Source of the DNA: Bacteroidota bacterium
GTDB taxonomy: Bacteria > Bacteroidota > Bacteroidia > Bacteroidales > F082
Reading direction: 5' to 3'
Assembly (NCBI GenBank): GCA_016845175.1
Contig: JAERTD010000032.1
Location: forward strand, 41,478 to 105,477
Length of the DNA: 64,000 bases
Part shown: in pieces, positions 9,946 through 19,196 of the stretch
Layout of the letters: every line of letters starts with the position of its first letter
Position numbering within the stretch: position 1 is the stretch's first letter
Translations under genes and position numbers: made by a program
Notes under the pieces: model-generated
Told to the model about the DNA's origin: nothing
Seen by the model: the letters and a program-made list of their open reading frames with translations, nothing else
The model's database searches: none

Positions 9946-10419
9946 ATGAAGTCTAACAACAAGAAAGACACTTTCGAATCGGTTAAGAAAATTTTTACCG
10001 AATACCTTGAATCCAGAGGACATCGTAAAACTCCGGAGCGATATACCATATTGAAAGAGATCTATGCAACCGATGGTCACTTCGATATTGAAACCCTGTA
10101 CATCCGAATGAAAAACAATAAGTATCGGGTGAGCCGGGCCACATTATATAACACCATCGAATTACTATTGGATTGTAATCTGGTTACTAAACATCAGTTT
10201 GGTAACAACTGTGCACAATTCGAGCGTTCATTTAAATTCAAGCAGCATGATCACTTTGTTTGCCTGGAAGATGGAAAAGTATTGGAGTTCTGTGATCCAC
10301 GCATTCAGGAAATTCAAAAATCGGTAGAAGAATTGCTTGGTGTAAGTGTTGCCTACCATTCGCTTACTTTCTATGGTAAGTGTGCCTCCACAGAAAAAGA
10401 CGGTGAAAAAAACAGTTAA
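9946..10419 (+). CDS. Fur-family transcriptional regulator lacking both structural zinc CxxC pairs
   Basis: 157 residues from the ATG at 9946 (a GTG two codons earlier is also open). The N-terminal winged helix is typical: [16 protein letters not shown] (25-40), GHFDIETLY (44-52) and [14 protein letters not shown] (61-74), the DNA-recognition helix. The dimerisation domain keeps QHDHFVC (100-106), so part of the metal-sensing site survives. The usual CxxC after that Cys is CLED here (C106, D109), and the second C-terminal CxxC is reduced to C146-A-S-T. Ordinary Fur/PerR proteins in Bacteroidota carry both pairs to hold a structural zinc. It is a genuine family member, but metal and signal specificity cannot be inherited from the family. 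It has its own promoter and terminator between rsh and purA. Confidence 0.9.
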   Translation: MKSNNKKDTFESVKKIFTEYLESRGHRKTPERYTILKEIYATDGHFDIETLYIRMKNNKYRVSRATLYNTIELLLDCNLVTKHQFGNNCAQFERSFKFKQHDHFVCLEDGKVLEFCDPRIQEIQKSVEELLGVSVAYHSLTFYGKCASTEKDGEKNS

Positions 10420-10478
10420 TAAATTTTAAGTATCGCTTCCAACAAAGCTTGATATTTAATTATTTTTGAATACAGATA

Positions 10479-10504
10479 AACCCTGAAAACTATCAGGGTT
10501 TTTT
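10479..10504 (+). terminator. Hairpin terminator (or leader attenuator) between fur-like gene and purA
   Basis: AACCCTGA and TCAGGGTT pair around a 6-nt loop, followed by four T. A TATTTTTG box lies just upstream at 10461-10468; if that is an active -7 element, the hairpin would sit in the purA leader and could attenuate. Confidence 0.7.
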
Positions 10505-10579
10505 GTTGTGAGTTCATGTGGTTCAATAGTAAATATTATAAGGTACTGCACTGACAACAAGGGATTAAGGAAGTTTTAA

Positions 10580-11884
<1,305 letters not shown>

Positions 11885-11894
11885 CATCTTTATC

Positions 11895-12320
11895 TTAGTA
11901 AAAAGGCAAGCTTGCCATCTGATCCGGACTAAAGGTGATGAAGGCATTTGCAAAGAAATTCCAAAGGGTAACCACCCCAATGGCAAATACTTTGGCAATA
12001 TAAAAGTTGAGTCGGGTATTGCTTACCAACAACCATAATATGAGTGTGTTGATAGCTAGCCCTATCATTGAGATCAAAAAGAACTCTGTGAACTCTACCA
12101 TTACCTCCGGATTGGTGCTTTGAAAGGTCCAAATTCTGTTCAATATGTAGTTGGATGTGGCAGCTGTGGAAAAACCAATGGCATTGGCAATAAATTTAGG
12201 AATCTTCAGCTTCTCTTTAGTCAGATAAGTGATGCCAAAATCGACGAATAATCCTGTGAAACCCACCAGGCCAAACTTGATGAATTTAAATAAAAATGCT
12301 TTGGAAAATATTTCGCTCAC
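11895..12320 (-). CDS. GtrA-like four-helix membrane protein
   Basis: 141 residues, typical of the GtrA family. Four predicted membrane segments: about 11-31 (KFIKFGLVGFTGLFVDFGIT), 42-60, 80-100 (FFLISMIGLAINTLILWLL) and 108-130. The family pattern FGLVG..G...D and the mid-protein N.ILNRIWTF are present. GtrA proteins are thought to move or position lipid-linked sugars for glycosylation of cell-surface polymers; the exact substrate is not visible here. It follows the M28 peptidase gene by 20 bp on the same strand and is probably co-transcribed. Confidence 0.85.
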   Translation of the reverse strand: MSEIFSKAFLFKFIKFGLVGFTGLFVDFGITYLTKEKLKIPKFIANAIGFSTAATSNYILNRIWTFQSTNPEVMVEFTEFFLISMIGLAINTLILWLLVSNTRLNFYIAKVFAIGVVTLWNFFANAFITFSPDQMASLPFY

Positions 12321-12340
12321 AAGCTTTTGGGTTAAGGGCT

Positions 12341-14134
12341 TTATAATACTATGACCAGCACCATGGGTTCGCCATCTCTTATAATATCAACACTTATGGT
12401 TTGGCCGGGCTTTAACTTTTTCAGGCGGTTCATATAGTCATAAATATTGGTAACAGCTTTACCTTCTATGGCTACAATCTTATCACCTTTTTTCATATTG
12501 GCTTTGGATGCCGGGCCACCCTTGGTCACGCCACCGACACCTAAACCATCGTTGGCATTTGAAGTAAAGTCGGGCATAATGCCAAATTTAACTTTTAAGC
12601 CACGACCATACCTGGTTTTCTTTTGTTTGGGGCCTGCCTCTTTAAAAGTGAGTGCTTTGTCGCGGTTAATTAAATCCAGGGTAACTGCATAGGCATAATC
12701 AGAAATCTCCTTTTCTCCTTCAAAATTAATTTTGTGTGTGTCGTCAAAGGGTGTGTGGTAATCGGGATGGGCACCGGTACTAAAGAACAAGACAGGTACG
12801 CCACTGGCATAAAAACTGGCATGGTCGGATGCGCCATAACCTTCAGGTGAATGGCTGAAACTTAAGCTGCTGTTCTTTTCATATTGCAGAAGAAGTGAGT
12901 CCATTTCCACTGCAGTTCCTGTTCCTGCCACCATAATACCTTTTGCTTCAGGATCCAACCGACCAATCATATCCAGGTTTATCATGGCTTTGATCTGTTT
13001 GAGGTCTACCAATGGGCTGCCATTAAAAAACTGTGATCCCAACAATCCCATTTCCTCGGCTCCGAAGGCCATGAACAGTACGGATCGTTTCAATGAACTC
13101 TTGTTGGCAGCCAAACGCTGGGCAATCTCCATGAGGCCCGAAACTCCGGATGCATTGTCGTCGGCGCCATTATGAATGGCCACGGTATCGGGCATTCTTG
13201 ATCCTGATCCGGGTCCACCATAACCCAGATGGTCATAATGGGCACCTATAACGATAAATTCATTTTTTAATTGGGGATCGTTTCCTTCCAATAAGCCAAC
13301 CACGTTTTGTGTTTTAACCTCAACCCTAGTCAATTCTGTGTTGGCCGTAATTGTTTTCACCATCTCAAACGATTGGTTACTCATTTCAGCAATGATTTTC
13401 TCTTCTAACTCTTTTATACTTGTGCCGGATTCTTCAAGCAATTTATTGGCAAGGGCAGCTGAGATATTCACTGCGGGAATGCCCACATTGGCGGTTACCC
13501 TGTTGAAGGTGGGCTTGCTCAGACTGTGTTCGTCTCCAAATTGTGGGCCATTCACAAAAATGATGCCTGCAGCTTCTTTATCTCTGGCCAGAATGGCTTT
13601 GTCGCGATCACCTCCATAGGATATGAAAAGACTTTCATCATTATCCGGTTCAGGATCCCCTCTCAATACCAGCACCCATTTTCCTGTGGGGTCAATGTCC
13701 TGGTAGTCGTTCCATTGCAGAGAGTCGTGTTCTATTTCCATACCGAAGCCAGCGAATACAACTGTTGTATTCAGGCTGCTGTTGTTGGAAAAGGGCATGA
13801 CTATATAATTAGAATCCAACTGACCCATATCGTCATTGATCTCCAGTTGATTGTTGGTGCCGGGCTCCACACTCATGATGACATCGAAGTACTGAAACCC
13901 ATCTTCACCTATGGTTTTGATGCCATATTGCAGGAAGTGGTCACGAATATAGGTAGCAGCAAGCATACCTCCTTTTGTTCCTGGTTTACGGCCTTCAAGT
14001 TCGTCTGATGCCAGGTATTCAACATGGGCTTTTAGCTCAGGAACGGTGATGTCAGCGGTTGTTTGAGACCAGAGAAAATGGGTTGTCAGCAGCAGGGCTG
14101 ACAATAAAAGTGACGTGTGCAATCGTATAGACAT
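12341..14134 (-). CDS. Secreted M28 metallopeptidase with PA and PDZ domains
   Basis: 597 residues with a signal peptide (about 1-24, cleaved near WSQ). After a short N-terminal region (LKAHVEYLASDELEGRKPGT) comes a PA-type insert (about 95-260) and then the M28 zinc peptidase core: IVIGAHYDHLGYGG (first zinc His), HNGADDNASGVSGLMEIA (bridging Asp), FMAFGAEEMGLLGS (catalytic Glu and zinc Glu), NLDMIGRL and YGASDHASFYASGVPVLFF with a late His at DYHTPFDDTHK. The last 95 residues are a PDZ domain (GVGGVTKGGPASKANMKKGD). The family removes N-terminal residues from peptides; the signal peptide places it in the periplasm or outside. First gene of a two-gene unit with the GtrA-like gene. Confidence 0.93.
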   Translation of the reverse strand: MSIRLHTSLLLSALLLTTHFLWSQTTADITVPELKAHVEYLASDELEGRKPGTKGGMLAATYIRDHFLQYGIKTIGEDGFQYFDVIMSVEPGTNNQLEINDDMGQLDSNYIVMPFSNNSSLNTTVVFAGFGMEIEHDSLQWNDYQDIDPTGKWVLVLRGDPEPDNDESLFISYGGDRDKAILARDKEAAGIIFVNGPQFGDEHSLSKPTFNRVTANVGIPAVNISAALANKLLEESGTSIKELEEKIIAEMSNQSFEMVKTITANTELTRVEVKTQNVVGLLEGNDPQLKNEFIVIGAHYDHLGYGGPGSGSRMPDTVAIHNGADDNASGVSGLMEIAQRLAANKSSLKRSVLFMAFGAEEMGLLGSQFFNGSPLVDLKQIKAMINLDMIGRLDPEAKGIMVAGTGTAVEMDSLLLQYEKNSSLSFSHSPEGYGASDHASFYASGVPVLFFSTGAHPDYHTPFDDTHKINFEGEKEISDYAYAVTLDLINRDKALTFKEAGPKQKKTRYGRGLKVKFGIMPDFTSNANDGLGVGGVTKGGPASKANMKKGDKIVAIEGKAVTNIYDYMNRLKKLKPGQTISVDIIRDGEPMVLVIVL

Positions 14135-14160
14135 TGAAAACTGATTTGGAAATCCGTTTG

Positions 14161-14168
14161 CAAAGGTA
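14161..14168 (-). promoter_or_regulatory. -7 element for the M28 peptidase gene
   Basis: TACCTTTG on the minus strand, an exact TAnnTTTG, about 27 bp before the start codon. No convincing -33 element was found. Confidence 0.4.
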
Positions 14169-14207
14169 ATGTTTTAGAAAAAAGGTTTAGGATTTAGGTG
14201 GTTTCTT

Positions 14208-14230
14208 GGTTTAAGATAGAATCTTAAACC
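14208..14230. repeat. Palindromic repeat A, copy 1
   Basis: GGTTTAAGAT and ATCTTAAACC arms (10 bp, perfect) around AGA. Other copies are at 14478, 14612 and 55386, where the spacer is GCA. Confidence 0.9.
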
Positions 14231-14246
14231 AGTATAGTATTATGGC

Positions 14247-14298
14247 AGATCGTCATCGCGATACTGACTGACGATAGGAAAGTCAGCAGAAGCGATCT
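14247..14298. repeat. Palindromic element F
   Basis: Ends are AGATCG and CGATCT; an inner CTGAC...GTCAG pair flanks GATAGGAAA. Only one copy in this window; it sits inside the repeat cluster and has the same character as the others. Confidence 0.55.
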
Positions 14299-14319
14299 CA
14301 ATTTGATGTGATTTTTAAA

Positions 14320-14350
14320 GTCCGAGTGACGCTTCGCTTAACACTCGAAC
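14320..14350. repeat. Palindromic repeat B, copy 1
   Basis: GTCCGAGTG and CACTCGAAC arms (8 of 9 pair) around ACGCTTCGCTTAA. The loop is the conserved part of the family; five copies occur in the window, all in the same orientation. Confidence 0.85.
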
Positions 14351-14369
14351 TATTATGGTTTATCAGTAC

Positions 14370-14396
14370 GGTCACATTGAGCTTGTCGAAATGCGA
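14370..14396. repeat. Repeat C, copy 1
   Basis: GGTCACATTGAGCTTGTCGA followed by AATGCGA. It matches 55442-55468 at all but one base, and 34889-34911 less closely, all on the same strand. Confidence 0.85.
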
Positions 14397-14438
14397 TCGT
14401 TGCTATTGGTAGAAAAGAAAGTTGTTTTAATTGAAATA

Positions 14439-14469
14439 GTCCAAGTGACGCTTCGCTGAACACTTGGAT
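14439..14469. repeat. Palindromic repeat B, copy 2
   Basis: GTCCAAGTG and CACTTGGAT arms around ACGCTTCGCTGAA. Confidence 0.9.
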
Positions 14470-14477
14470 GATATATG

Positions 14478-14500
14478 GGTTTAAGATGCAATCTTAAACC
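14478..14500. repeat. Palindromic repeat A, copy 2
   Basis: GGTTTAAGAT, GCA spacer, ATCTTAAACC; perfect 10-bp arms. Confidence 0.95.
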
Positions 14501-14521
14501 AGTGTCGGTTTAATTGAACTA

Positions 14522-14552
14522 TTCCAAGTGACGCTTCGCATAACACTCGAAC
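14522..14552. repeat. Palindromic repeat B, copy 3
   Basis: TTCCAAGTG and CACTCGAAC around ACGCTTCGCATAA. The right arm matches copy 1 and the left arm matches copy 2, so the copy looks chimeric and its arms no longer pair perfectly. Confidence 0.85.
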
Positions 14553-14583
14553 TATTTTAGTGTATCTAATTTCTTATCAGTTA

Positions 14584-14603
14584 CCCCATCCTTTAGGTTG
14601 GGG
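14584..14603. repeat. Hairpin repeat E, copy 1
   Basis: CCCCATCC and GGTTGGGG pair (one mismatch) around TTTA. A related hairpin lies at 55591-55610, also about 30 bp after a B repeat. Confidence 0.75.
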
Positions 14604-14611
14604 AATCTTCA

Positions 14612-14634
14612 GGTTTAAGATGCAATCTTAAACC
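14612..14634. repeat. Palindromic repeat A, copy 3
   Basis: Identical to the copies at 14478 and 55386: 10-bp perfect arms around GCA. Confidence 0.95.
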
Positions 14635-14723
14635 AGGAGTAGTTGTGCGCCAGAGAGTGGTTTGAAAGGCAGAATAGACCTCAATATTTTGTCTGTCAAC
14701 CAAATATACAAAAGAATAGACAT

Positions 14724-14760
14724 AAAAAAAAGCCTGAAAGATGCATCTTTCAGGCTTTTT
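14724..14760 (-). terminator. Intrinsic terminator of the first 643-residue T9SS protein gene
   Basis: AAGCCTGAAAGAT and ATCTTTCAGGCTT form a 13-bp perfect stem with almost no loop; read on the minus strand it ends in a long U-run (A-run at 14724-14731). T-runs on both sides make it potentially bidirectional. Confidence 0.9.
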
Positions 14761-14777
14761 CTGTGAAAGGAGGTGAA

Positions 14778-16709
14778 TTAGTTCACCACCATTTTTTTGG
14801 TTATTGATTTTTCACCTATGGTAATGGTGTAGAAATAAACACCGGTTTCATAGTCAGAAACATTAAATTTAAATGAATGGCTCAGTGCATTGTTTTGTAC
14901 ACTTTCGGCATACATCTGCTGACCAAGCATATTACTTACAGTCAGGTTTATAACACCATTGGTTTTGGTTGTGACCAATACTTCTGTGTTAGCTGAGGCA
15001 GGATTAGGCTGGTTTTGTGATACGGTAAACCCCTGGTTTTCGAGTACATTATCAGCAATATCAAGAGGCATTTGCAATATGTAGTCATCGATATACCAGA
15101 AATTCACAGGATCGGCATCGCTACCAGTCAGTTCTTCAAATACAAAGGGTATTTCACAATCCCACATATCACCATTTTGCTCAGCAAAAACATATTGTGA
15201 CATGGAACCATAATAGGCATTAAACCACCACACACCAAAAGCAGTTACATTTTCAACATCTGAATAAGTACCATCCTCTGAATCATATCCAATGACATAA
15301 ATGTTTGGATCGTTTAGATCAGTGGCACTTGCTTTGTCGGTATCCAGCCATGAGAAGAACAGATAGTGTCCATCATAAGTTGAAGCTGCATAAGGTCGGT
15401 TATATTGTACAATATCTCCCACAGCACCTTCCATAAACCTGTTGTTATACAATGGATCTGCCATAAAAGTTATACCGCCATCATTTGAATACACATGCCA
15501 GGTGGCCATGGTGTTTTCGTAAGGATACCATCCTTCAGAGGAAGCCAGAGTAATTAAACCTGTTACGTGTGGATTGCCCATGCCATCTACGATGAGGTCA
15601 CACTGGAATCCCATATTATACCATACTTCATCACGATCGAAACCTGCTTCATAAGCATCCAGGTTTTCGATGGTAGTATCTGGCCAGTAGTATTTAATGG
15701 CTTCAATGCCGTCGGCACCGCCAAATTGTACATGAATAGGGTCACTCCAGGTATCGCCTCCGTCTTCAGTTTTCAGGAAGATGGGGTGGTAGTTGGTATA
15801 ATCCTGAGGATCTGACTCTGAATCACTCATGATCAGGATATAACCTGTCATTCCGTCTGGGGCAAAGGCAATTTTGGTATCATTGATACCATCACCTTCT
15901 CCAAGAGCATCTATGGTTCCTTCTTCGAGGGCCAATTCACCGTCTTCGATCTGACCCATACCAAAAATGAGTTCTCCATTATAAACCCATGCAGCACCAT
16001 CATAAGGTACATTAGGTTCCAGATGCATGGAGTACCCCATTTGGGTGGTTGCAAATGCATCAGGGATTTGTCGGTACATGCCGTCTTCTGAGGTGAGGTT
16101 GGTTTGTGTTGGATTTGGAGGATCTGTTTCTGTTAAAGGATTGGATCCATATCCAATACCACCCCATAGGTTACCATTGCTGTTGTCCATGGCTACTACA
16201 TTGTATACGTAATAGGCATCATCAGCGCTGGTGTTTCCTTCAGGATTCAGGATGGCTCCCTGTGGGTATCTACCGGCTGCATCTGGATACTGTGCACCGG
16301 GTCCTAAGGGTGAATAAATCTGAACATTATTTACCCAGTTGGCACCCATATCTGTTGATACATCGTAAGCCACTCGGCTGTTACCATCAATTTCAGTACC
16401 ACCAGTCATACGGTGGGTAAAGACGACACTATTGATACTGGGATCTGCCCATAAATAGGTCCTTGGATTGGAATAAAAGCCATAGGCATTTCCTGATTGT
16501 CCTATAGGTACATAAGTAACGGCTCTTCCGTTAAGCATGTCAGTATGCCTGGTCGGTGTTTCGTTAACGGCCGTTGAGCCTGAATTTGCAGGCGCCTCCA
16601 CGAAAAGCTTATCCAATGGAGCTTTGGTGCTGATTGCAGTGCGTTGGACCTGTGCCATGGTTGCGAAGCCAAGGCCAACCGCCAAAACAATGAGTAATAA
16701 TTTTTTCAT
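14778..16709 (-). CDS. Secreted beta-propeller-like protein with T9SS type A sorting domain (paralogue 1)
   Basis: 643 residues. Signal peptide MKKLLLIVLAVGLGFATMA is cleaved near AQ. The body carries Asp-box-like motifs of BNR/sialidase-type propellers: DVSTDMGANWVNN (about 115), KTEDGGDTWSDP (about 310) and YSNDGGITFMADP (about 410), separated by aromatic/acidic strands. No sialidase catalytic Arg triad was recognised, so enzyme activity is not claimed. The last 80 residues are a T9SS type A sorting domain: QNQPNPASANTEVLV, LTVSNMLGQQMY, then YETGVYFYTITIGEKSITKK. The gene lies 131 bp downstream of a paralogue of exactly the same length; each has its own terminator and candidate promoter, so they are separate transcription units. 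Function unknown; a secreted or surface-displayed protein. Confidence 0.88.
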   Translation of the reverse strand: MKKLLLIVLAVGLGFATMAQVQRTAISTKAPLDKLFVEAPANSGSTAVNETPTRHTDMLNGRAVTYVPIGQSGNAYGFYSNPRTYLWADPSINSVVFTHRMTGGTEIDGNSRVAYDVSTDMGANWVNNVQIYSPLGPGAQYPDAAGRYPQGAILNPEGNTSADDAYYVYNVVAMDNSNGNLWGGIGYGSNPLTETDPPNPTQTNLTSEDGMYRQIPDAFATTQMGYSMHLEPNVPYDGAAWVYNGELIFGMGQIEDGELALEEGTIDALGEGDGINDTKIAFAPDGMTGYILIMSDSESDPQDYTNYHPIFLKTEDGGDTWSDPIHVQFGGADGIEAIKYYWPDTTIENLDAYEAGFDRDEVWYNMGFQCDLIVDGMGNPHVTGLITLASSEGWYPYENTMATWHVYSNDGGITFMADPLYNNRFMEGAVGDIVQYNRPYAASTYDGHYLFFSWLDTDKASATDLNDPNIYVIGYDSEDGTYSDVENVTAFGVWWFNAYYGSMSQYVFAEQNGDMWDCEIPFVFEELTGSDADPVNFWYIDDYILQMPLDIADNVLENQGFTVSQNQPNPASANTEVLVTTKTNGVINLTVSNMLGQQMYAESVQNNALSHSFKFNVSDYETGVYFYTITIGEKSITKKMVVN

Positions 16710-16764
16710 AATAAATTAAGTGTTAATTAGACAAAAATGTTGATGTAGGGCCTTGTTAGTGACA

Positions 16765-16772
16765 CAAATATA
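16765..16772 (-). promoter_or_regulatory. -7 element for T9SS paralogue 1
   Basis: TATATTTG on the minus strand, about 56 bp before the start. The -33 position falls near the terminator of the upstream gene and is not convincing. Confidence 0.4.
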
Positions 16773-16787
16773 GATAAAATCAAGCAC

Positions 16788-16819
16788 AAAAAAAAGCCCG
16801 GGACTTAATCCCGGGCTTT
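16788..16819 (-). terminator. Intrinsic terminator of T9SS paralogue 2
   Basis: AAAGCCCGGGA and TCCCGGGCTTT, an 11-bp perfect stem with loop CTTAA, ending in eight U on the minus strand. Confidence 0.93.
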
Positions 16820-16840
16820 CTATATGATAAAAAGGTGAAA

Positions 16841-18772
16841 TTATTTCACAATCATTTTCTTAGTGATTGAACGATCACCAATGGTGATGGTGTAGAAATA
16901 AACACCTGTTTCATAGTCAGATACGTTAAATTTGAAAGAATGAACTTTGGCATTGTTGTCAACGCTGGTTTCATATACTTTCTGTCCTAACATATTGCTT
17001 AAGCTTAAGTTGATAACACCTTGTACTTCGGTAGTAACCAAAACTTCCGTGTTTCCAACTGCTGGGTTTGGCATGTTTTGAGATACAGCAAAGTTTGCAT
17101 CTTCATAAACATTGTCACCAACACCTACAGGCATTGACAATTCGTATCCATCAATATACCAGAAGTTACATGGATCGGCATCGCCACCAGTTAGTTCTTC
17201 AAATACAAATGGAATTTCGAAGGTCATGGTTCCACCAGCTTCGTTTTCGAATACATACTGTGACATAGAACCATAATATGCGTTAAACCACCATACACCA
17301 AAAGCAGTTACATTTTCTACTTCTGTGTAAGTTCCGTCTTCTGCATCATAACCAATTACATAAATGTTTGGATCGTTCAGGTCAGTAGCACTGGCTTTGT
17401 CAGTATCCAACCATGAGAAGAACAACCAGTGTCCATCTAATGTAGAAGCAGCGTAAGGACGGTTGTATTGTACAATGTCACCTACAGCACCTTCGAGGAA
17501 TCTGTTGTTATAAAGCGCATTGGCGTCAAAAGTCATACCACCGTCTTTTGAAAATACATGCCATGTGGCCATGGTGTTTTCATAAGGATACCAGCCATCA
17601 GCAGAACCTAAGGCAATGATACCAGTTACGTGTGGGTTGCCTTGGTTATCAACGATAAGGTCAGCAGCAAATCCCATATTGTAATATACTTCGTCGCGGT
17701 CGAAACCTACTTCATAAGCATCGAGGTTTTCGATGGTTGTATCAGGCCAGTAAGTTTTGATATTTTCAATACCATCAGCACCACCTAATTGAATGTGAAT
17801 AGGATCTGACCATGTGTCACCACCGTCTTCAGTTTTCAGAAGAATTGGGTGGTAGCTGGTGTAATCAATTGGATCACTTGGAGAATCACTCATAATAAGG
17901 ATATAACCAGTCATTCCATCAGCAGCAAAAGCAATTTTAGTGTCATTGATACCATCAGCGTCACCTAAAGCATCCACTGTAGTTTCTTCGTAAACAAAAT
18001 CACCATCTTCAATCACACCTTGTCCCAATACAATCTCACCATTGTATACGAAAGTACCACCATCGTCAGGAAGGTTGGCATCCATATGCCATGATTTACC
18101 TTGCTGTGTAGTTGTAAATCCATCAGGAATCAGACGGTAGATACCATCTTCTGATGTTAGGTTCATTTGCTGAACTTCAGTAGGATCAGTTGCAGTAAGA
18201 GGGTTAACACCTAATCCCCAACCACCCCAGCTTCCGCCGTTGGTTTGGTCGAGTGCAGCTACGTTATATACGTAATAAGCAGCAGCAGGATCAGTATTTC
18301 CTTCTTCGCTGATAATAGCACCTTGTGGGTAACGTCCACCAGCTTCTGGATAAGGGCTACCAGGTCCTAATGGGGAATAAGCTTTCACATTGTTTACCCA
18401 TGTTTCACCACCGTCAGTGGATACGTCATAAGCTACACGGCTGTTACCGTCAACATCTGTACCACCTTCCATACGGTGAGTAAATACAACACTGTTGATT
18501 CTTGGATCTGCAAAAACGTAAGTTCTTGGATTGCCATACATGCCGTATGCGTTTCCTGATATACCTATTGGTACATAGGTTACTGCCCTGCCATTAAGCA
18601 TTTCTGTCTTTCTGGTTGGGGTTTCATGTGCTATAGTAGAGCCTGAATTTTGAGGAACGTCTACAATAGTCTCAGTAGCTGGTGCTTTGGTGCTAACGGC
18701 AACGCGTTGAACCTGCGCGATTGTCGATAATCCCATACCAACTGCTAATGCAAAAAGTAATAGTTTTTTCAT
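16841..18772 (-). CDS. Secreted beta-propeller-like protein with T9SS type A sorting domain (paralogue 2)
   Basis: 643 residues and colinear with paralogue 1 from end to end; long stretches such as the RPYAASTxDGHxLFFSWLDTDK and NVTAFGVWWFNAYYGSMSQY regions are nearly identical. Signal peptide MKKLLLFALAVGMGLSTIA. Asp-box-like motifs are at DVSTDGGETWVNN, KTEDGGDTWSDP and SKDGGMTFDAN. The C-terminal T9SS type A domain has QNMPNPAVGNTEVLV, LSLSNMLGQKVY and YETGVYFYTITIGDRSITKK. Compared with paralogue 1, differences cluster in the Gly/Asn-rich loops around residues 165-225, the expected site for ligand variation (inference). Two consensus promoters precede it, suggesting strong expression. Function unknown. 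Confidence 0.88.
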   Translation of the reverse strand: MKKLLLFALAVGMGLSTIAQVQRVAVSTKAPATETIVDVPQNSGSTIAHETPTRKTEMLNGRAVTYVPIGISGNAYGMYGNPRTYVFADPRINSVVFTHRMEGGTDVDGNSRVAYDVSTDGGETWVNNVKAYSPLGPGSPYPEAGGRYPQGAIISEEGNTDPAAAYYVYNVAALDQTNGGSWGGWGLGVNPLTATDPTEVQQMNLTSEDGIYRLIPDGFTTTQQGKSWHMDANLPDDGGTFVYNGEIVLGQGVIEDGDFVYEETTVDALGDADGINDTKIAFAADGMTGYILIMSDSPSDPIDYTSYHPILLKTEDGGDTWSDPIHIQLGGADGIENIKTYWPDTTIENLDAYEVGFDRDEVYYNMGFAADLIVDNQGNPHVTGIIALGSADGWYPYENTMATWHVFSKDGGMTFDANALYNNRFLEGAVGDIVQYNRPYAASTLDGHWLFFSWLDTDKASATDLNDPNIYVIGYDAEDGTYTEVENVTAFGVWWFNAYYGSMSQYVFENEAGGTMTFEIPFVFEELTGGDADPCNFWYIDGYELSMPVGVGDNVYEDANFAVSQNMPNPAVGNTEVLVTTEVQGVINLSLSNMLGQKVYETSVDNNAKVHSFKFNVSDYETGVYFYTITIGDRSITKKMIVK

Positions 18773-18826
18773 GATTTTCTAATATTAATTAAACATTGAA
18801 GTTATAATAAATCCGAGTTAAGCCTA

Positions 18827-18856
18827 CAAATATATGCCAAAAATCAAATTGACAAA
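18827..18856 (-). promoter_or_regulatory. Promoter P1 of T9SS paralogue 2
   Basis: On the minus strand TTTG (18856-18853), 18 nt, TATATTTG (18834-18827); an exact match to both elements. Confidence 0.65.
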
Positions 18857-18880
18857 TTATTTATACCTTTTTCTTTGGTA

Positions 18881-18911
18881 CAAATATATGAGACAGAAAT
18901 TCAACTGTCAA
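18881..18911 (-). promoter_or_regulatory. Promoter P2 of T9SS paralogue 2
   Basis: On the minus strand TTG (18911-18909), 20 nt, TATATTTG (18888-18881). It lies 54 bp upstream of P1 with the same 12-bp core. Confidence 0.55.
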
Positions 18912-19168
18912 TACTTTAATTCTCTCTATAAATCAAAGCGAAATGCGATTCCGGCCTCCTAAGAAAACAGACAGCTTTGGGTAAGAATGGTTGCATTTTA
19001 AAGGCTTAAATAATTGTTAAAACCAAGAATTGATTTCTGGCCATGCCTTCCATCGTTTTTCATTAGAGGATGAGCAAGGCTCCTGACAGATTAATTCAGC
19101 CGAAACATCAGGGTTTCAACAGGCTTGAATAACAATAAGGCGCAAGAGTCGTTAAATACCTAAAACTG

Positions 19169-19176
19169 TATATTTG
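19169..19176 (+). promoter_or_regulatory. -7 element of the lptF-like operon
   Basis: TATATTTG, an exact -7 match 20 bp before the ATG at 19197; no clear -33. Confidence 0.45.
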
Positions 19177-19196
19177 CATACACATTAAACGAAGGA

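Larger units (their letters stand above)
14135..14777. other. Intergenic repeat island 1
   Basis: 643 bp without a credible gene. It contains at least nine short palindromic elements of five families (A, B, C, E, F, described individually) packed between 14208 and 14634, then a terminator at 14724-14760. Families A, B, C and E recur in the island at 55142-55738. Confidence 0.85.
18773..19196. other. Divergent intergenic region with tandem minus-strand promoters and the lptF promoter
   Basis: 424 bp, AT-rich, no credible gene. It holds a duplicated 12-mer TACAAATATATG at 18825-18836 and 18879-18890 (the cores of two minus-strand promoters) and a plus-strand -7 element at 19169-19176. I saw nothing else. 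Confidence 0.7.

Noticed and set aside
14208..14634. Repeats A and B considered as transcription terminators
   Set aside because: No U-run follows them and several are stacked where no gene ends; a proper terminator for the neighbouring gene is at 14724-14760.
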